From Oidiodendron maius Zn (lineage: Eukaryota; Ascomycota; Leotiomycetes; Myxotrichaceae), in contig KN832890.1 of assembly GCA_000827325.1 (NCBI GenBank), positions 526,439 through 590,438 on the forward strand: a stretch of DNA of 64,000 bases. The letters are read 5' to 3'. Positions within the stretch are counted from its first letter, which is position 1. The number at the start of each line of letters is the position of its first letter. The notes beneath the pieces are model-generated. The model did not search any database. It saw only the letters and a list, made by a program, of their open reading frames with translations, and had not been told where the DNA came from. Below are positions 46,759-56,452 of this stretch, in pieces. The translations under genes were made by a program, and so were the position numbers.

Positions 46759-48234
46759 GGCGTCTCGTGGGTGTAATTCTTTTGCTGTTCAAGATGTTGT
46801 TATTAGCCACCCATATATAAGTATATTGAGTACATGTTCGACTGCGTCTAGAGGTGGGTACAGTTCAAACGGATAAAACTGGGATTAATCTGGCTGCACA
46901 GGCACGTTAGGTAGGTCCGGAGTTCTAGGACGGATTTTGAAAGGGCGACGGTTTAAGGGGAGGACGTCAGCAACTTTTAAAGGCGAACGGGGGGTGCACG
47001 CGGAAACATTTGGTTATGCGGGTAGGTGGCTACGCTCACCAATCGCTTACGTTGAAGCCTATCAGCGCTGCACTAATCTAGATCAGATTTAGCCTCTTAG
47101 AGATGCCCATCGCGTCTATATATAAGTTGCTAGAGATAAAAGAGTCTGTAAAAAGGAATTCTATCGCTTCTACCCAGTTATTTATAGAGATACCACCCCA
47201 CAACCCTTGACTTGTATTTTTCTTGATTGCAAGCCAGCACCTGCGACACCCCCGCTCACAACTTGTGTCTTTCAACACTCTCTGAGTGTATGTTCCCATG
47301 TTAGATAGATTCGGTTAGGCGTGGCACGTGACCGCGTCACGGATCGTCCTTCTGGGCAACCTCCTTTGTAGAGGTCAAGAATACAACTCGTTACCAACAA
47401 TCATACTTATATGCATACATGCCGTATAATCGTGATTCCGACGAGTCAACTATAGTGAACCGACACTGAGAGCTGATTACGCTTGGAAAGGAGAGGCACG
47501 CCGACCCTTCCCTCCAGCATGCGCCGGCTTCGCTCCTTGCTTGCGGCCGATGGCACACGCGCCACCAAGGCCTCGCTTTTTCAGGGCCCCAGTTTGCCCG
47601 CACGCTCCAGTGTAATCAGGGTTCGCCGTGTACACACCCCTTCTGGACCAGCCTATGATAGTATCCCAGGGAATATTTACCCACGCCGAAACTTCCCTTT
47701 CGTTAGTATACGGATTCGTAGTTGAAGTGGTTTGTTTATTCTCGATTGTTTACTTTCATGGTGTTGTGGCCCGTGCGTAAATTAGCCTACAATCGCCGGT
47801 TATGTAAGCAATTCTTCACACGGCACCTGGCATTAAAATTCGGGCGGGCGCAATCCTAACCCTCGCAATACAGAAATTCTCGTAATTCTGTATTACATTT
47901 AATTGGAAAGCTTGCTTGACTCTTAAATCCCGACCCCCCTGCAGGAGCACTGCTCTGTAGCCATCACGTGATTTGGTCCGTAAGCGATTGGATGAGAGAA
48001 ATCGCTAGTCACGTGGACAAGCATCACGTGGACGGGCCGTTTTTCTTCCGCCACTAGCTATAAGGGGGTTACTTGAATACATCTACTTGAATGCACCCAG
48101 TCAAATATACCTACTCTATTTGTAATTAAGCTTAAGTAGCGGTCCGACTGGAAGGAGGCCGCGCTTAGTGCAAGCGCGAGCTTAGCGAGCTAGGCTGGGA
48201 GTGTAGCTCACTGCCTTCTGAGTTAAGTCTATAT

Positions 48235-48266
48235 AAGGGGGGGTTGGGGGGGTCTCCCCCCCAGAT
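48235..48266. repeat. G-rich/C-rich hairpin, copy 1
   Basis: The sequence has two runs of seven to eight G, a TT spacer, then TCTCCCCCCC and AGATT. It can fold as a hairpin, and four or more G-runs could form a G-quadruplex. A similar unit lies at 48477-48508. Confidence 0.65.
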
Positions 48267-48315
48267 TAAAGACTATAGAGGTAGTATTTCTAGAGAGTAT
48301 ATATAATTTAATCAA

Positions 48316-48378
48316 TTTGATTGATTTGATTGATTTGATTGATTTGATTGATTTGATTGATTTGATTGATTTGATTGA
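48316..48378. repeat. Satellite, 9-bp unit TTTGATTGA, seven copies
   Basis: Seven perfect copies of TTTGATTGA follow each other, then TTTAGAGGG. It is flanked by the two G-rich hairpins. Such pure repeats usually vary in number between individuals. Confidence 0.9.
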
Positions 48379-48476
48379 TTTAGAGGGTTTATATAATTAA
48401 GAGGTAAGCTAGGGGTAGAGTTATAATAGGTCTGCTAGGTAATATATTTTGAAATAATATAAAGAAAGGGAGAAAA

Positions 48477-48508
48477 GGGGGGGTTAGGGGGGTTCTCCCC
48501 CCTAGATT
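48477..48508. repeat. G-rich/C-rich hairpin, copy 2
   Basis: The same arrangement as copy 1: G runs, TTA, more G, TTCTCCCCCC, then TAGATT, in the same orientation about 240 bp away. A third G-rich block follows at 48537-48560. Confidence 0.65.
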
Positions 48509-49050
48509 CAAAGCAAGCTTTCTATACTGGCATGCGGCGGGGGGGTCTGGGGGGGCCGCAGGTCACCCTAGTTGTCAAAAACATTTCGCAAAAAGTTAGA
48601 TCTGCCTCTTTTCTATCTTATAAAGCTGTTTTGAAGAGTTTTGGACATTGTGTCGAGATTTGGTGTGATTTTCCACACATAGCGATTTTGGTGTTCGTCG
48701 CTGCACGCCTTCATAGCGAACACGTGACAGAGGGAAACCTGTATAAATTGTTAGGAATTCGGTGCGCAGCAGAAGTAATGTTGGGTATATAGTATAGGCA
48801 ATAGTAACAGATTGCATTAATTGTTGCTTGTCTTCTACAGAGTAGTATCCCTTGCTCTGAGGATATACATATAGAACAACTCGGAAACATATGACATCTT
48901 CCTTCGGAGACAATTACGTCATTACATAAGCATCTTCTCAAGAACAGTAATTTCTTGAACCAACCAAACAACCCCCAAACCGGTATTGCAAACCGACAAC
49001 CACCCCTTTGCATAAACCTTCGATCTGTTGTGAGCAATAGCCCTCCAGAA

Positions 49051-50127
49051 ATGGCATTCGCAGTATCGTCAACCATCCGTTGGTGCTCCTTACACCTTGC
49101 CCTTCTTTTCCGGCTGCGGCCTCATCCCCATCTCGGTCATCTCGCCTTTCCACCGGAAATTATTTTGATGATCGTAGCACACCTCAACAAGACCTCTATC
49201 ATATCACTTACGCTAACATGCCGGACGCTTTTTCGTATTTGCTTCCCCCGGTCCTTGGAGCTGAGTTTATCAGAGAAGGAGGACTTTCTGCTTCTCTTAG
49301 AGAAGGATATAGCCCATCTCTACTTCTGCTACCACTGTGTTAAGCTTCATCGATGGCGCACGTCCTGGTTCCATACCCGTAACCATCGCGTCCTTACCGA
49401 CCTATGCTGTGGGATCCGTTGCAAACAAGAGTCCCACTTTTCCGACGGTGCTACGTACCGCCTTCCCTACCCTTCTGCGCGCGTGGTCATGAATCGGCAT
49501 TTCTATGGCGCCTCGCACGGGGTCCCTGCCTCGAAGCTAGACGGCTGGAACGTATTTAGAGACATCAGGTTTGGAGCAAAGGTCTACAATACCACGTATG
49601 CCCGAATTATCGACGATCAACTTATGCTATCGTCAGTCCTTACGATCTCTCAAGCTAAGGGAGATGCGAAGTTGCTGAGGCAGTTTATCGACCTCGATGG
49701 ACCTCGGGTCTGCCATCATCTACCTACTGATAGTTGGTCTGAGCAGGATCATAGCTGGTCTGAGCGGAATCATATACACCGTATTCCTGAGTTAGTAAGG
49801 AACAACTCTCTACCAGATTACTTTGTATCTTGTAGTCCATCTGTTAAGTCGTGCATCGTATGCTTGACAGATTACTGTATTGATATTGGTTGGCATGGCA
49901 GGAGGAAAGGCTGGGTTATCAAGATTGTCACGTATCGGCAGCTTGGAGCTGTCCGATCACCATTTCATTGGAATTGGTCTTCTATGCTATACAGGCTCCC
50001 ACAGGATGGACAAAGATCGTTGGATCCATTGAGATACCGGCCAGGAATCTTAAGGCATATGTGGAGCAAGGCTGATGAGGTGTTACTAGAGCCTGGAGGC
50101 GATTGGGTCGGGGAATCTCTGGCATAA
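49051..50127 (+). CDS. F-box protein
   Basis: A single exon of 358 residues starts at the first in-frame ATG. An F-box is seen at about 28-70: HLAFPPEIILMIVAHLNKTS, then LTLTCRTLFRICF. It would bind Skp1 and bring substrates to an SCF ubiquitin ligase. After it come YFCYHCVKLHRW and CCGIRCKQ, a possible zinc-binding Cys/His cluster found in related fungal F-box proteins. SARVVMNRHFYGASHGVPAS and the ending GGDWVGES also fit that family. The substrate-binding part carries no WD40 or LRR repeats. The frame is intact and the codon use is ordinary, although it lies at the edge of a degraded region. Confidence 0.85.
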   Translation: MAFAVSSTIRWCSLHLALLFRLRPHPHLGHLAFPPEIILMIVAHLNKTSIISLTLTCRTLFRICFPRSLELSLSEKEDFLLLLEKDIAHLYFCYHCVKLHRWRTSWFHTRNHRVLTDLCCGIRCKQESHFSDGATYRLPYPSARVVMNRHFYGASHGVPASKLDGWNVFRDIRFGAKVYNTTYARIIDDQLMLSSVLTISQAKGDAKLLRQFIDLDGPRVCHHLPTDSWSEQDHSWSERNHIHRIPELVRNNSLPDYFVSCSPSVKSCIVCLTDYCIDIGWHGRRKGWVIKIVTYRQLGAVRSPFHWNWSSMLYRLPQDGQRSLDPLRYRPGILRHMWSKADEVLLEPGGDWVGESLA

Positions 50128-50468
50128 GACCTATTGTGGCTTCGTGATGAGCTTCGTAGGTGGCACGGAACGAGATACAGCACACGAGTAGAGCAACTTC
50201 TCACGGCACACGGGCCCACGACGCAGGCAACCTGGCAAGAAAGTCTAGCGAGACAAATGGCTTTGAAGATTTTTGAAGATTTGAAGAACAACATTATTTA
50301 CAAGCAGCTCGTCTTAGCTTCACCTTTTGCAAGGCTACTGAACCCCAGCACCACGGTAAGGTGCGAGCTATCGCTGGGGAGGGCTTGCGCCCCCACCACC
50401 CTGGACGGCGGGTGGTGTCATCAGTCAAACCCCTGGAATGGACTGGGGAATATGCCTGTATCCATTCT

Positions 50469-50936
50469 CTACCAGGACTTTGGTCGAGCCTTGCCCGGTG
50501 AGGGAACAAGGGAGGGTTGACCGTGGACCCTCTGGATCTTAAGACCATCCTTCCTCAGCTGTTGGACTTCAGAAAGAATCTCGAGAAGAGCAGATGTTGA
50601 TACCTGCAAATCCGTCCTAGATTCTTGAACCTGTTCCTTGGTCTCATGAACCGCGGCTACCAACGACCGCAGCTCGTTCCTCGACGCAAGAAGCAGATCC
50701 CGGGGCGTCTCGGCATCTGGCTCCCCAGGGGGCATCAGTGCCATCTTCAACGCCGCGACTTCCGCCATAACCTCCAGATGGCCTTGGCGGAGCTCAGCAC
50801 GAAGATGACCCACGGTCTCGAGAAGAGCTTCGTGCTGAGTGGAAAACAAATCAGGCTTTAAAAGCCAGAGAAGAGCGAGCAAAAAAGAACCAGTAGTGAA
50901 GATGGCCCCAACCACGTCCAGAAGGTGGGAAACCAA
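50469..50936 (-). CDS. Possible single-pass membrane protein with coiled coil
   Basis: A 155-residue frame shows a hydrophobic segment near the N-terminus (VGAIFTTGSFLLALLWLL). Long coiled-coil helices follow (HEALLETVGHLRAELRQGH, then LLASRNELRSLVAAVHETKE and SALLEILSEVQQLRKDG). The pattern is a membrane-anchored coiled coil. No ATG opens this frame before the hydrophobic part; the first possible codon is TTG, and an ATG just upstream reads in another frame. The 5' end may therefore be lost or on another exon. No family is recognised. Confidence 0.4.
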   Translation of the reverse strand: MVSHLLDVVGAIFTTGSFLLALLWLLKPDLFSTQHEALLETVGHLRAELRQGHLEVMAEVAALKMALMPPGEPDAETPRDLLLASRNELRSLVAAVHETKEQVQESRTDLQVSTSALLEILSEVQQLRKDGLKIQRVHGQPSLVPSPGKARPKSW

Positions 50937-52288
50937 AAAGAAAAGTTTTCAGAAACCATGATCGTTGTAAAGATCAAAAAGTGCGTGCAACTCAGTGTGC
51001 AAAGTGCGGGGAAATTGTTTGGAAAACTTGAGAGGAGAAGAGAAGAGAAAGGAGAATGGAAATCAAGGACGGGGGAAGGTATACGTGAAATCTGTTTACA
51101 TATTCCTTCCCTATAGAGAAGCTACGGTGGGGAGGAGGGGTTGTAGGTTTCGAATGGCAAGTGCGCAAGCCCACCAGGTGAACCGCGAGGACTAACGAAA
51201 GCCTGAGGAAACTGGGTGAAAGCTAACTGGGATCCTAATTGACAGTCTGTGGGATTGTGGTTTGTGTCAATAAACTTGAGGAGGTAGCAGGGAGTGCTCG
51301 ACGGGTGGAGGAAGTGCTCGGCGGGTGGAGGAAGTGCTCGGCGGGCGGAGGAAGTGCTCGGCGGGTGGAGGAAGTGCTCGACGGGTGGAGGGAGTGCTCG
51401 GCAGTACGGCCGTTGAAGAGAGCCAGAACTTGGCTTTAGGTGTAACGGCGAGGAACTTCGGAGGGATCATGGCGCCGACTAGAAGGTACTCTATGAAGTT
51501 AGCTATCAGGCAGGGCGATGGTGAAGGGTAGACACAACTAGAGATCAACGAACGGGTTTAAAATCAAGGCATGAGGTGTGTGAGCCAGTCTATCGATGTC
51601 GAACGAGCGTGGCGATCTGACAGTCGATCGAGTTCATGGATGCTTAAGAAGTGGCCAAGAATAAGTAAAAACTGTGGGAATAAAGAGGCACTCAGCTGAA
51701 GGTGATCAGCAGGACTTGGTCAAGATCGTTGGGGACGACGTTGAAGACAAGGAAGCCACCGAGGCTCTGCCAGCCTCGCAGCCCAAGATCCCCGAGATCG
51801 ACGAGCACTGTTTTCGACTACGTGGAGTACGAGCTTAGTAGCTTGCTAGACGCCAGACAAAACCAACGCAGTACCGAGTTGTATGGGGCGAACATCCAAA
51901 CAGGTCGGATTTTCGGTTAAACGAAGACTACATACAGGTGTCGATGCCATGGCCGACTTGCGAACTATCCTCTCAGAACTTGGCTCTATAGACAGATATG
52001 GTCATTTTCCGAGTTCACAGCATGCGCTCTAGCCTGTACAAAGGCAGAAGATTATTCGACTACCTGGTTGATGCGTTCGATCTCGATAACCGCGCCTGGA
52101 TCACTGAAGATCAATTGAGAATCTCACTTAGCCCTATGTTAGTCGCCAAGCTTAAACGTAACTGAATGCCCCGTTGTCGAGATCTTGACGAACAGATTGC
52201 TAATGGAATACATCTCGAACAGTGTCTTCTCCCCATCCCTTGAGCCAAATACAGCGTGAGGTTCTTCTCAGACATTCAGCAACTCTGA
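50937..52288. other. Degenerate intergenic stretch
   Basis: No gene is supported. A plus-strand stretch at about 52020-52160 reads RLFDYLVDAFDLDNRAWIT and LSPMLVAKLKRN, plausible protein sequence, but without a start or recognisable family. The 20-bp minisatellite is listed separately. Confidence 0.4.
51294..51407. repeat. Minisatellite, 20-bp unit, five and a half copies
   Basis: The unit GTGCTCGGCGGGTGGAGGAA is repeated five times with single changes at three positions (A/G after CTCG, T/C in GGGTGG, A/G near the end), followed by a partial copy. The period is not a multiple of three, so it is unlikely to be coding. Confidence 0.88.
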
Positions 52289-52289
52289 T

Positions 52290-52589
52290 CAGAGTCGAGC
52301 ACTGCCATGCGTCACGAGCTCCTCGAATCTCCTCTGACCCAGCCGACCCGGCGCTGGAGCCTGCTTCATTGGCGTTGGGGCTTCTGTATTGGAGAAGGTC
52401 GAACCGTCAAGCAGCGGCGATGATGAAGATTCAAGTGATGGAGATCCAGCCTTGAGCAGCGACAATGGAGATTCTTGCAAGGATGAGCAGGGCCATTCGA
52501 GCACAAACAAGCAGAGTCTATGGCCAGACCTGGACGAGCAGCGCTTGCTGGCATACAAGAAGGAGCAATACACATGTGCCGGAACATGA
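52290..52589 (+). pseudogene. Remnant of a Myb-like fungal protein
   Basis: The plus strand reads an acidic Ser-rich segment (GDDEDSSDGDPALSSDNGDS) and then LWPDLDEQRLLAYKKE, which in related fungal proteins leads into a Myb-like DNA-binding helix (usually KSWKWIF..). Here the match stops directly after KKE. It is a short truncated piece in the graveyard region. Confidence 0.4.
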
Positions 52590-52856
52590 TACGGCCCAGT
52601 GGCGAGTAGGCTTCCTCTAGGAGGTATCAGATGCATGGGAGAAATACCACAAAAGAAAATGGAGAGGTTATCATAGGAAGCAGATATGAGGTTATACTCG
52701 GAAGCTGAGTTGGGTGTTCTTGGAAGATCTGGAGTGATCTGGCCCGGCCCATTATTGATGTCACTTGCTCGTAGAATGCGTCGTGCTGTGAAAGAGGAGA
52801 AAGCAGGCTCCAGTCCACTTGCTGCCTGACTTACAGGTGTTTGGATAGAATGACCT

Positions 52857-54150
52857 TCAGGGGGTAAGCCGCGCGAGTTTGTATAGAAGTTCAATATCTG
52901 TAGGCTCGAGCTCGACAAAGGATCCAGTGGCAGCACTTGAGAGCCCATACAGTGCTTCCTCGGTCCCCGTCCGCCCTGTGAGCTTGTCAACCTGGCAGTA
53001 CAAGGTGGCTGCATGGAGGTACAGTCTAAATAGTCGGCTTTGAAGGACAACGATCGTGGGTGATGATGCTGCACTCAATTATCACCGCAACATCTTCGTC
53101 TGTTTTTAGCAGTACAGAGACGTGCATTTGGTCCACATCAAAAGTGCTATAGCATAAAAGGGCCATCTCTAGGTCCGCAAATTCATGGCCTGCAGCTCCT
53201 CCGGATTCTGCTCCTCGTGAGCAGGTGGCTCACGTCTCGGACCCAGCATAAGGTGACATCTCGTGCTCGTCGCAAGAAGAGGTAGCAGCCACCCTAAATC
53301 GCACGGTGCGAAGATAATAAGAGGAGCCGCGTGGCAAGGATGACAAAAGTGCGTGTTGCAGTAGCGCCTTGCCAGTTGCCCTCCACGGTATCAAGCGCCT
53401 GGTACAAGACCGATAGCAGCGTTGCTCCAAACTCTTCTTCTTCCAGGTCAACGTGAGCTTCACCACAAGCTCTTACACCGTGCTGGCACTGGGCCTGCCA
53501 GACTGCCTGGGCAATCAGGATATATGTCTCCTCCCGACTGAAGTTGAGGATACAAGCGGTCAGCTCATAGGCGACGTTACACCACTGAAGCCGGTGGCCT
53601 GATTGCAACGTTGTAAATTGATAGTACTCATGCAAGTTAAGCACCGATAGGCACTCGGACTGCTAAGCGATGACCTTATTTGACGTATGGGTGGTTTTGT
53701 TGACGGCGTACTGCAGTTTGTCGTAAGACCCGGCGGGGAGGTGGAGAGTATAGATCCTCCAGATATCACACTTCGCTTCTGTTGTCCACCGCCGCGACTC
53801 TGAGTCGTATATAGAATACTATAGACTGTCATTCATGCAAATATTCCCGTCGGTGGCTTGCGGAATCTTCTTGGTGCGGTAGTGGGCTACGTAGAACAGT
53901 TTCGCATTAGAAGCAAGCTGCAGCCTTCCTATTATGCCTTATATGTAGTCTTTCAACCCGTCGAAGTTCGCGAGGGAATATACTTGGTCCTCTCGTTCAG
54001 AAATAGCTCAGGGAGAGAAGATATCTACAGCAGGGTATACATCATATCCCTCCACTTAGATATTAAGACTAGTACGTCCAGTTCGAATACGGCGCACTTC
54101 GCTTCTACTTCAGCCTAGAGAAACGGCAACTTGTAGACAGCAATATCAAG
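52857..54150 (-). pseudogene. C-terminal remnant of a very large DUF6606/DUF3638-family gene
   Basis: Minus-strand frames give consecutive family segments. DVLVLISKWRDMMYTLL lies near 54080. LHEYYQFTTLQSGHRLQWCN follows. NFSREETYILIAQAVWQAQC, VLYQALDTVEGNWQGA and TFVILATRLLLLSSH come next, then VVLQSRLFRLYLHAATLYCQ. In intact fungal relatives these lie in the C-terminal third of a protein of about 3000 residues. Several stops and frame changes occur, so it is dead. The N-terminal end of what is probably the same gene lies at 56.4-58.35 kb in the same orientation. Confidence 0.6.
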
Positions 54151-54167
54151 ACTGTCGGCTCTCCATA

Positions 54168-54533
54168 TTAACTAATGTGAAGGATATTCGGGCATTCGGA
54201 TCCGAACGGGGGGTCGTTACTTGTATCAGCATTCGTCTTGCGCACACCTCTGGTCCACCATGGAAGATGCTGGACCTTAGCCTTCTCCAGACTCCCGAGA
54301 CCGAGGCATAACGCGTTATTAATAGAAATGCTTTGCTGAGGGCTGATTCTGTCTCTGATCTGTTTAACTAGCACCCCTCTTTGAGGTGATGCTTCCCACT
54401 CTTTGCAAAGCTCCTCTGCTTGTTCATTCAAGTCACGAAAGGCTTCAGGGCGAGGGAGGGAAACCTCCTTTAGGATGGCTTTGCTGGATTTACTGGACTT
54501 GCTTTTCTTTTTCCTGGATCTTGGAGGAGGCAT
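54168..54533 (-). pseudogene. N-terminal fragment of an SRR1-like protein
   Basis: The frame from 54533 begins with a basic stretch (PRSRKKKSKSSKSSK). It then reads PEAFRDLNEQAEELCKEWEA, LVKQIRDRISPQQSISINNA and LCLGLGSLEKAKVQHLPWW, the opening of the SRR1-like domain family. After WWTRG the match ends. The last codons and the stop come from the 35-bp direct repeat at 54176-54210, so the gene was cut there. About two-thirds of the domain is missing. Confidence 0.65.
54176..54210 (+). repeat. 35-bp direct repeat, copy 1
   Basis: The 35 bases beginning TGTGAAGGATATTCGGGC and ending CCGAACGGG recur exactly at 56274-56308 in the same orientation. The unit contains the palindrome CGGATCCG. Flanking bases differ. 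The pair brackets the SRR1 fragment and the 2EXR gene. Confidence 0.85.
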
Positions 54534-54952
54534 TTCGTTATGGGTGTTAAGGATGTGGATGGGAGAATGAAAACAACAATGCTAGGCAGCTGATAAGATT
54601 CCATTTCGGCGGGGCGAGGCTTTAGGATTATGGGCTATGGGCTAAACTCAATATGACTAAGCTACTGCTATAGATCAGTGATATCTCTACAAGTATCACA
54701 TGCATATATACTAGACAGCTGTAGGAGTGCTTAAATAGAGGTCTAGAGTCTCTTAATTGCTTAAAGAATATCATCCTCTCACTGGAGGATATATAGACCC
54801 TAGGTCATGCTTCAATCCTCTGGGTTGGGTGTCAATTATGTAAGCAATGTCTGATGCGCGAACGTATGCCACGTGACCTAAGCGAGGTCCCAGTCATCCC
54901 TGGCACCTCGATTCGCCATGCATACGGACTCTTCCATTCCACCTCAAAGATC

Positions 54953-55817
54953 ATGGCCAGAGCAGCAGCACCAGCAACATTTCCCCTCTTCTCAAGTCTC
55001 GCTCCAGAGCTCCGTGACCAAATATGGCGTGGAGCCTTGCCCAACAAAGTCAGTCCACCCTTATACTTCTACTCCAGAGAGGGCTCCACACGAGGAGGAT
55101 TACGACCCTAACAATAACGAGCTCAACATGATCTTCGAGTTTCACCACTCCCTACTAGACAACATCCAGTTTTCAGTCCCTCTATTCTTCGTAAACCGCG
55201 AGGCCCGCAACATCACCCTTACTTGGATCCGCAAGCACGGATTTAAAATACGCTATAATAGACAGCACCGTCCTCTCTTTGTGAGCCCTAATCCTTTTGA
55301 CCCAATGCGCGATGTGCTATATATTGCACTGGACAACTGGGACCACTTCCTCTCTGCGTCCTATGATCGACTCTTCCAGCCAGATCTCGAGGACCAGAAT
55401 CTCGAAATTGTGACACCACTATCACGTATAGCTGTGCCCGAGGCTCTACTAAGGAATAAGGATACCGTTTATATGCTACCTGAGCTATTTCGGTATTTCT
55501 TCAATATAAGAGTATTATTTATTGTTATCGATACGCAGCCATCTGTGGATAATAACAATGACATGGGGGTACAGCCATCTGTGGATAATTATAATGATAT
55601 AGGGGCGCAGCCGCAATGGGACTTCGAGAGCACGCAGGGAGGAGCGTTTGTCTGGAATCAGAACCACCGCTGCTTTGACTTTAAGGATAGAAGGTACAAC
55701 GGCAATGAGGCCCTATATAAGGCGATCGAGGAGGCCAATAATGTGCTCGGCGAAGCGATTATTAGGGAGGTAATCCCTAGCTTTGAAGTGCGGCCCATTT
55801 TTGCTACTAGAAGATAA
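54953..55817 (+). pseudogene. 2EXR-domain protein with a frame change
   Basis: The N-terminal frame from ATG 54953 reads FPLFSSLAPELRDQIWRGAL, the 2EXR signature. Near 55080-55115 the match passes to the next frame: DYDPNNNELNMIFEFHHSLL, PLFFVNREARNITLTWI, NPFDPMRDVLYIALDNWDHF, then ALLRNKDTVYMLPELFRYFF, to the stop at 55817. A single one-base change in the frame (one base gained, or two lost) explains this, and I see no intron. Outside it the frame is open for over 230 codons, so this is a young pseudogene or a sequencing error. A 39-base tandem duplication at about 55538-55610 codes QPSVDNNNDMG / QPSVDNYNDIG. It lies in the 2.1-kb cassette between the direct repeats. Confidence 0.72.
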
Positions 55818-56452
55818 ATATGAATAAAGCTTACTAGTATGGCAAATAATACGTCCCTTGGCATTATTCCTTATAAACCGGAAACGTAGAAGCAATCTGT
55901 CATAGCGCTGGCGTGATCTCGCTTCAGCTAGTCACCTGACCAGCCTCCTGTATATATAGAGCTCTGGATCCCCAGCTCTCTTACTCTTCTTCTCTTTAGC
56001 TTGTTCTCTCGTTACAATAGTTGATAGTCAAATACACCTTATATCTTTATCTATATAGTCTATAGACTAAGATCCCTTTTTGACTTAAGCTATTATACTT
56101 ACTATATTTAGAAGGATAAGATAGTAAAAGAGAAGAAAGAGGTATATCTCAGCTGGGTTTTAGGTAGGTTGTTCTACCTGATCAGGTAGAGGAGTGACCT
56201 CTTAATAATAAAGAAGGGATTGCACTGATTCTACAGCTGCAGTTACAGACCTACACCTCAGAATCGAGGGGTGTGTGAAGGATATTCGGGCATTCGGATC
56301 CGAACGGGTGATCTGAATATCCGTAACGTAGCGAGTGGCGGCGCACTATATATATTGGGTGGTTATATGCAGCTTAGAACCTCTAGTCAAACTCAATAAC
56401 AACGATTCCACACACATACTGATGAATCCTTCGATCCTGTAACCTTTGACAA
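55818..56452. other. AT-rich stretch inside the cassette and copy 2 flank
   Basis: No gene is seen. A TATATATAGAGCTC promoter-like motif near 55953 is followed by pyrimidine-rich and AT-rich sequence that resembles a repeat end, but no family can be named. Copy 2 of the 35-bp repeat lies at 56274-56308. Confidence 0.4.
56274..56308 (+). repeat. 35-bp direct repeat, copy 2
   Basis: Identical to 54176-54210. Just after it, GATCTGAATATCC is nearly the reverse complement of the unit's own GGATATTCGG, so this copy can fold as a hairpin. That extra arm is absent at copy 1. Confidence 0.85.

Larger units (their letters stand above)
46759..49050. other. Intergenic with low-complexity DNA
   Basis: No gene is supported. 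Three CACGTG palindromes lie between about 47965 and 48035. Between 48230 and 48560 there are G-rich hairpins and a satellite, listed separately. A block with GCGAGCTTAGCGAGC near 48177 looks like eroded repeat DNA. Confidence 0.45.

Noticed and set aside
52289-53074. 261-residue minus-strand frame
   Set aside because: It overlaps the Myb-like and giant-gene remnants, is Ser/Leu/Pro-rich, and shows no family features; it is probably a chance frame over decayed genes.
55920-56200. Possible repeat-end promoter with TATATATAGAGCTC
   Set aside because: It looks like the start of a terminal repeat, but there is no partner copy or flanking duplication in the window.
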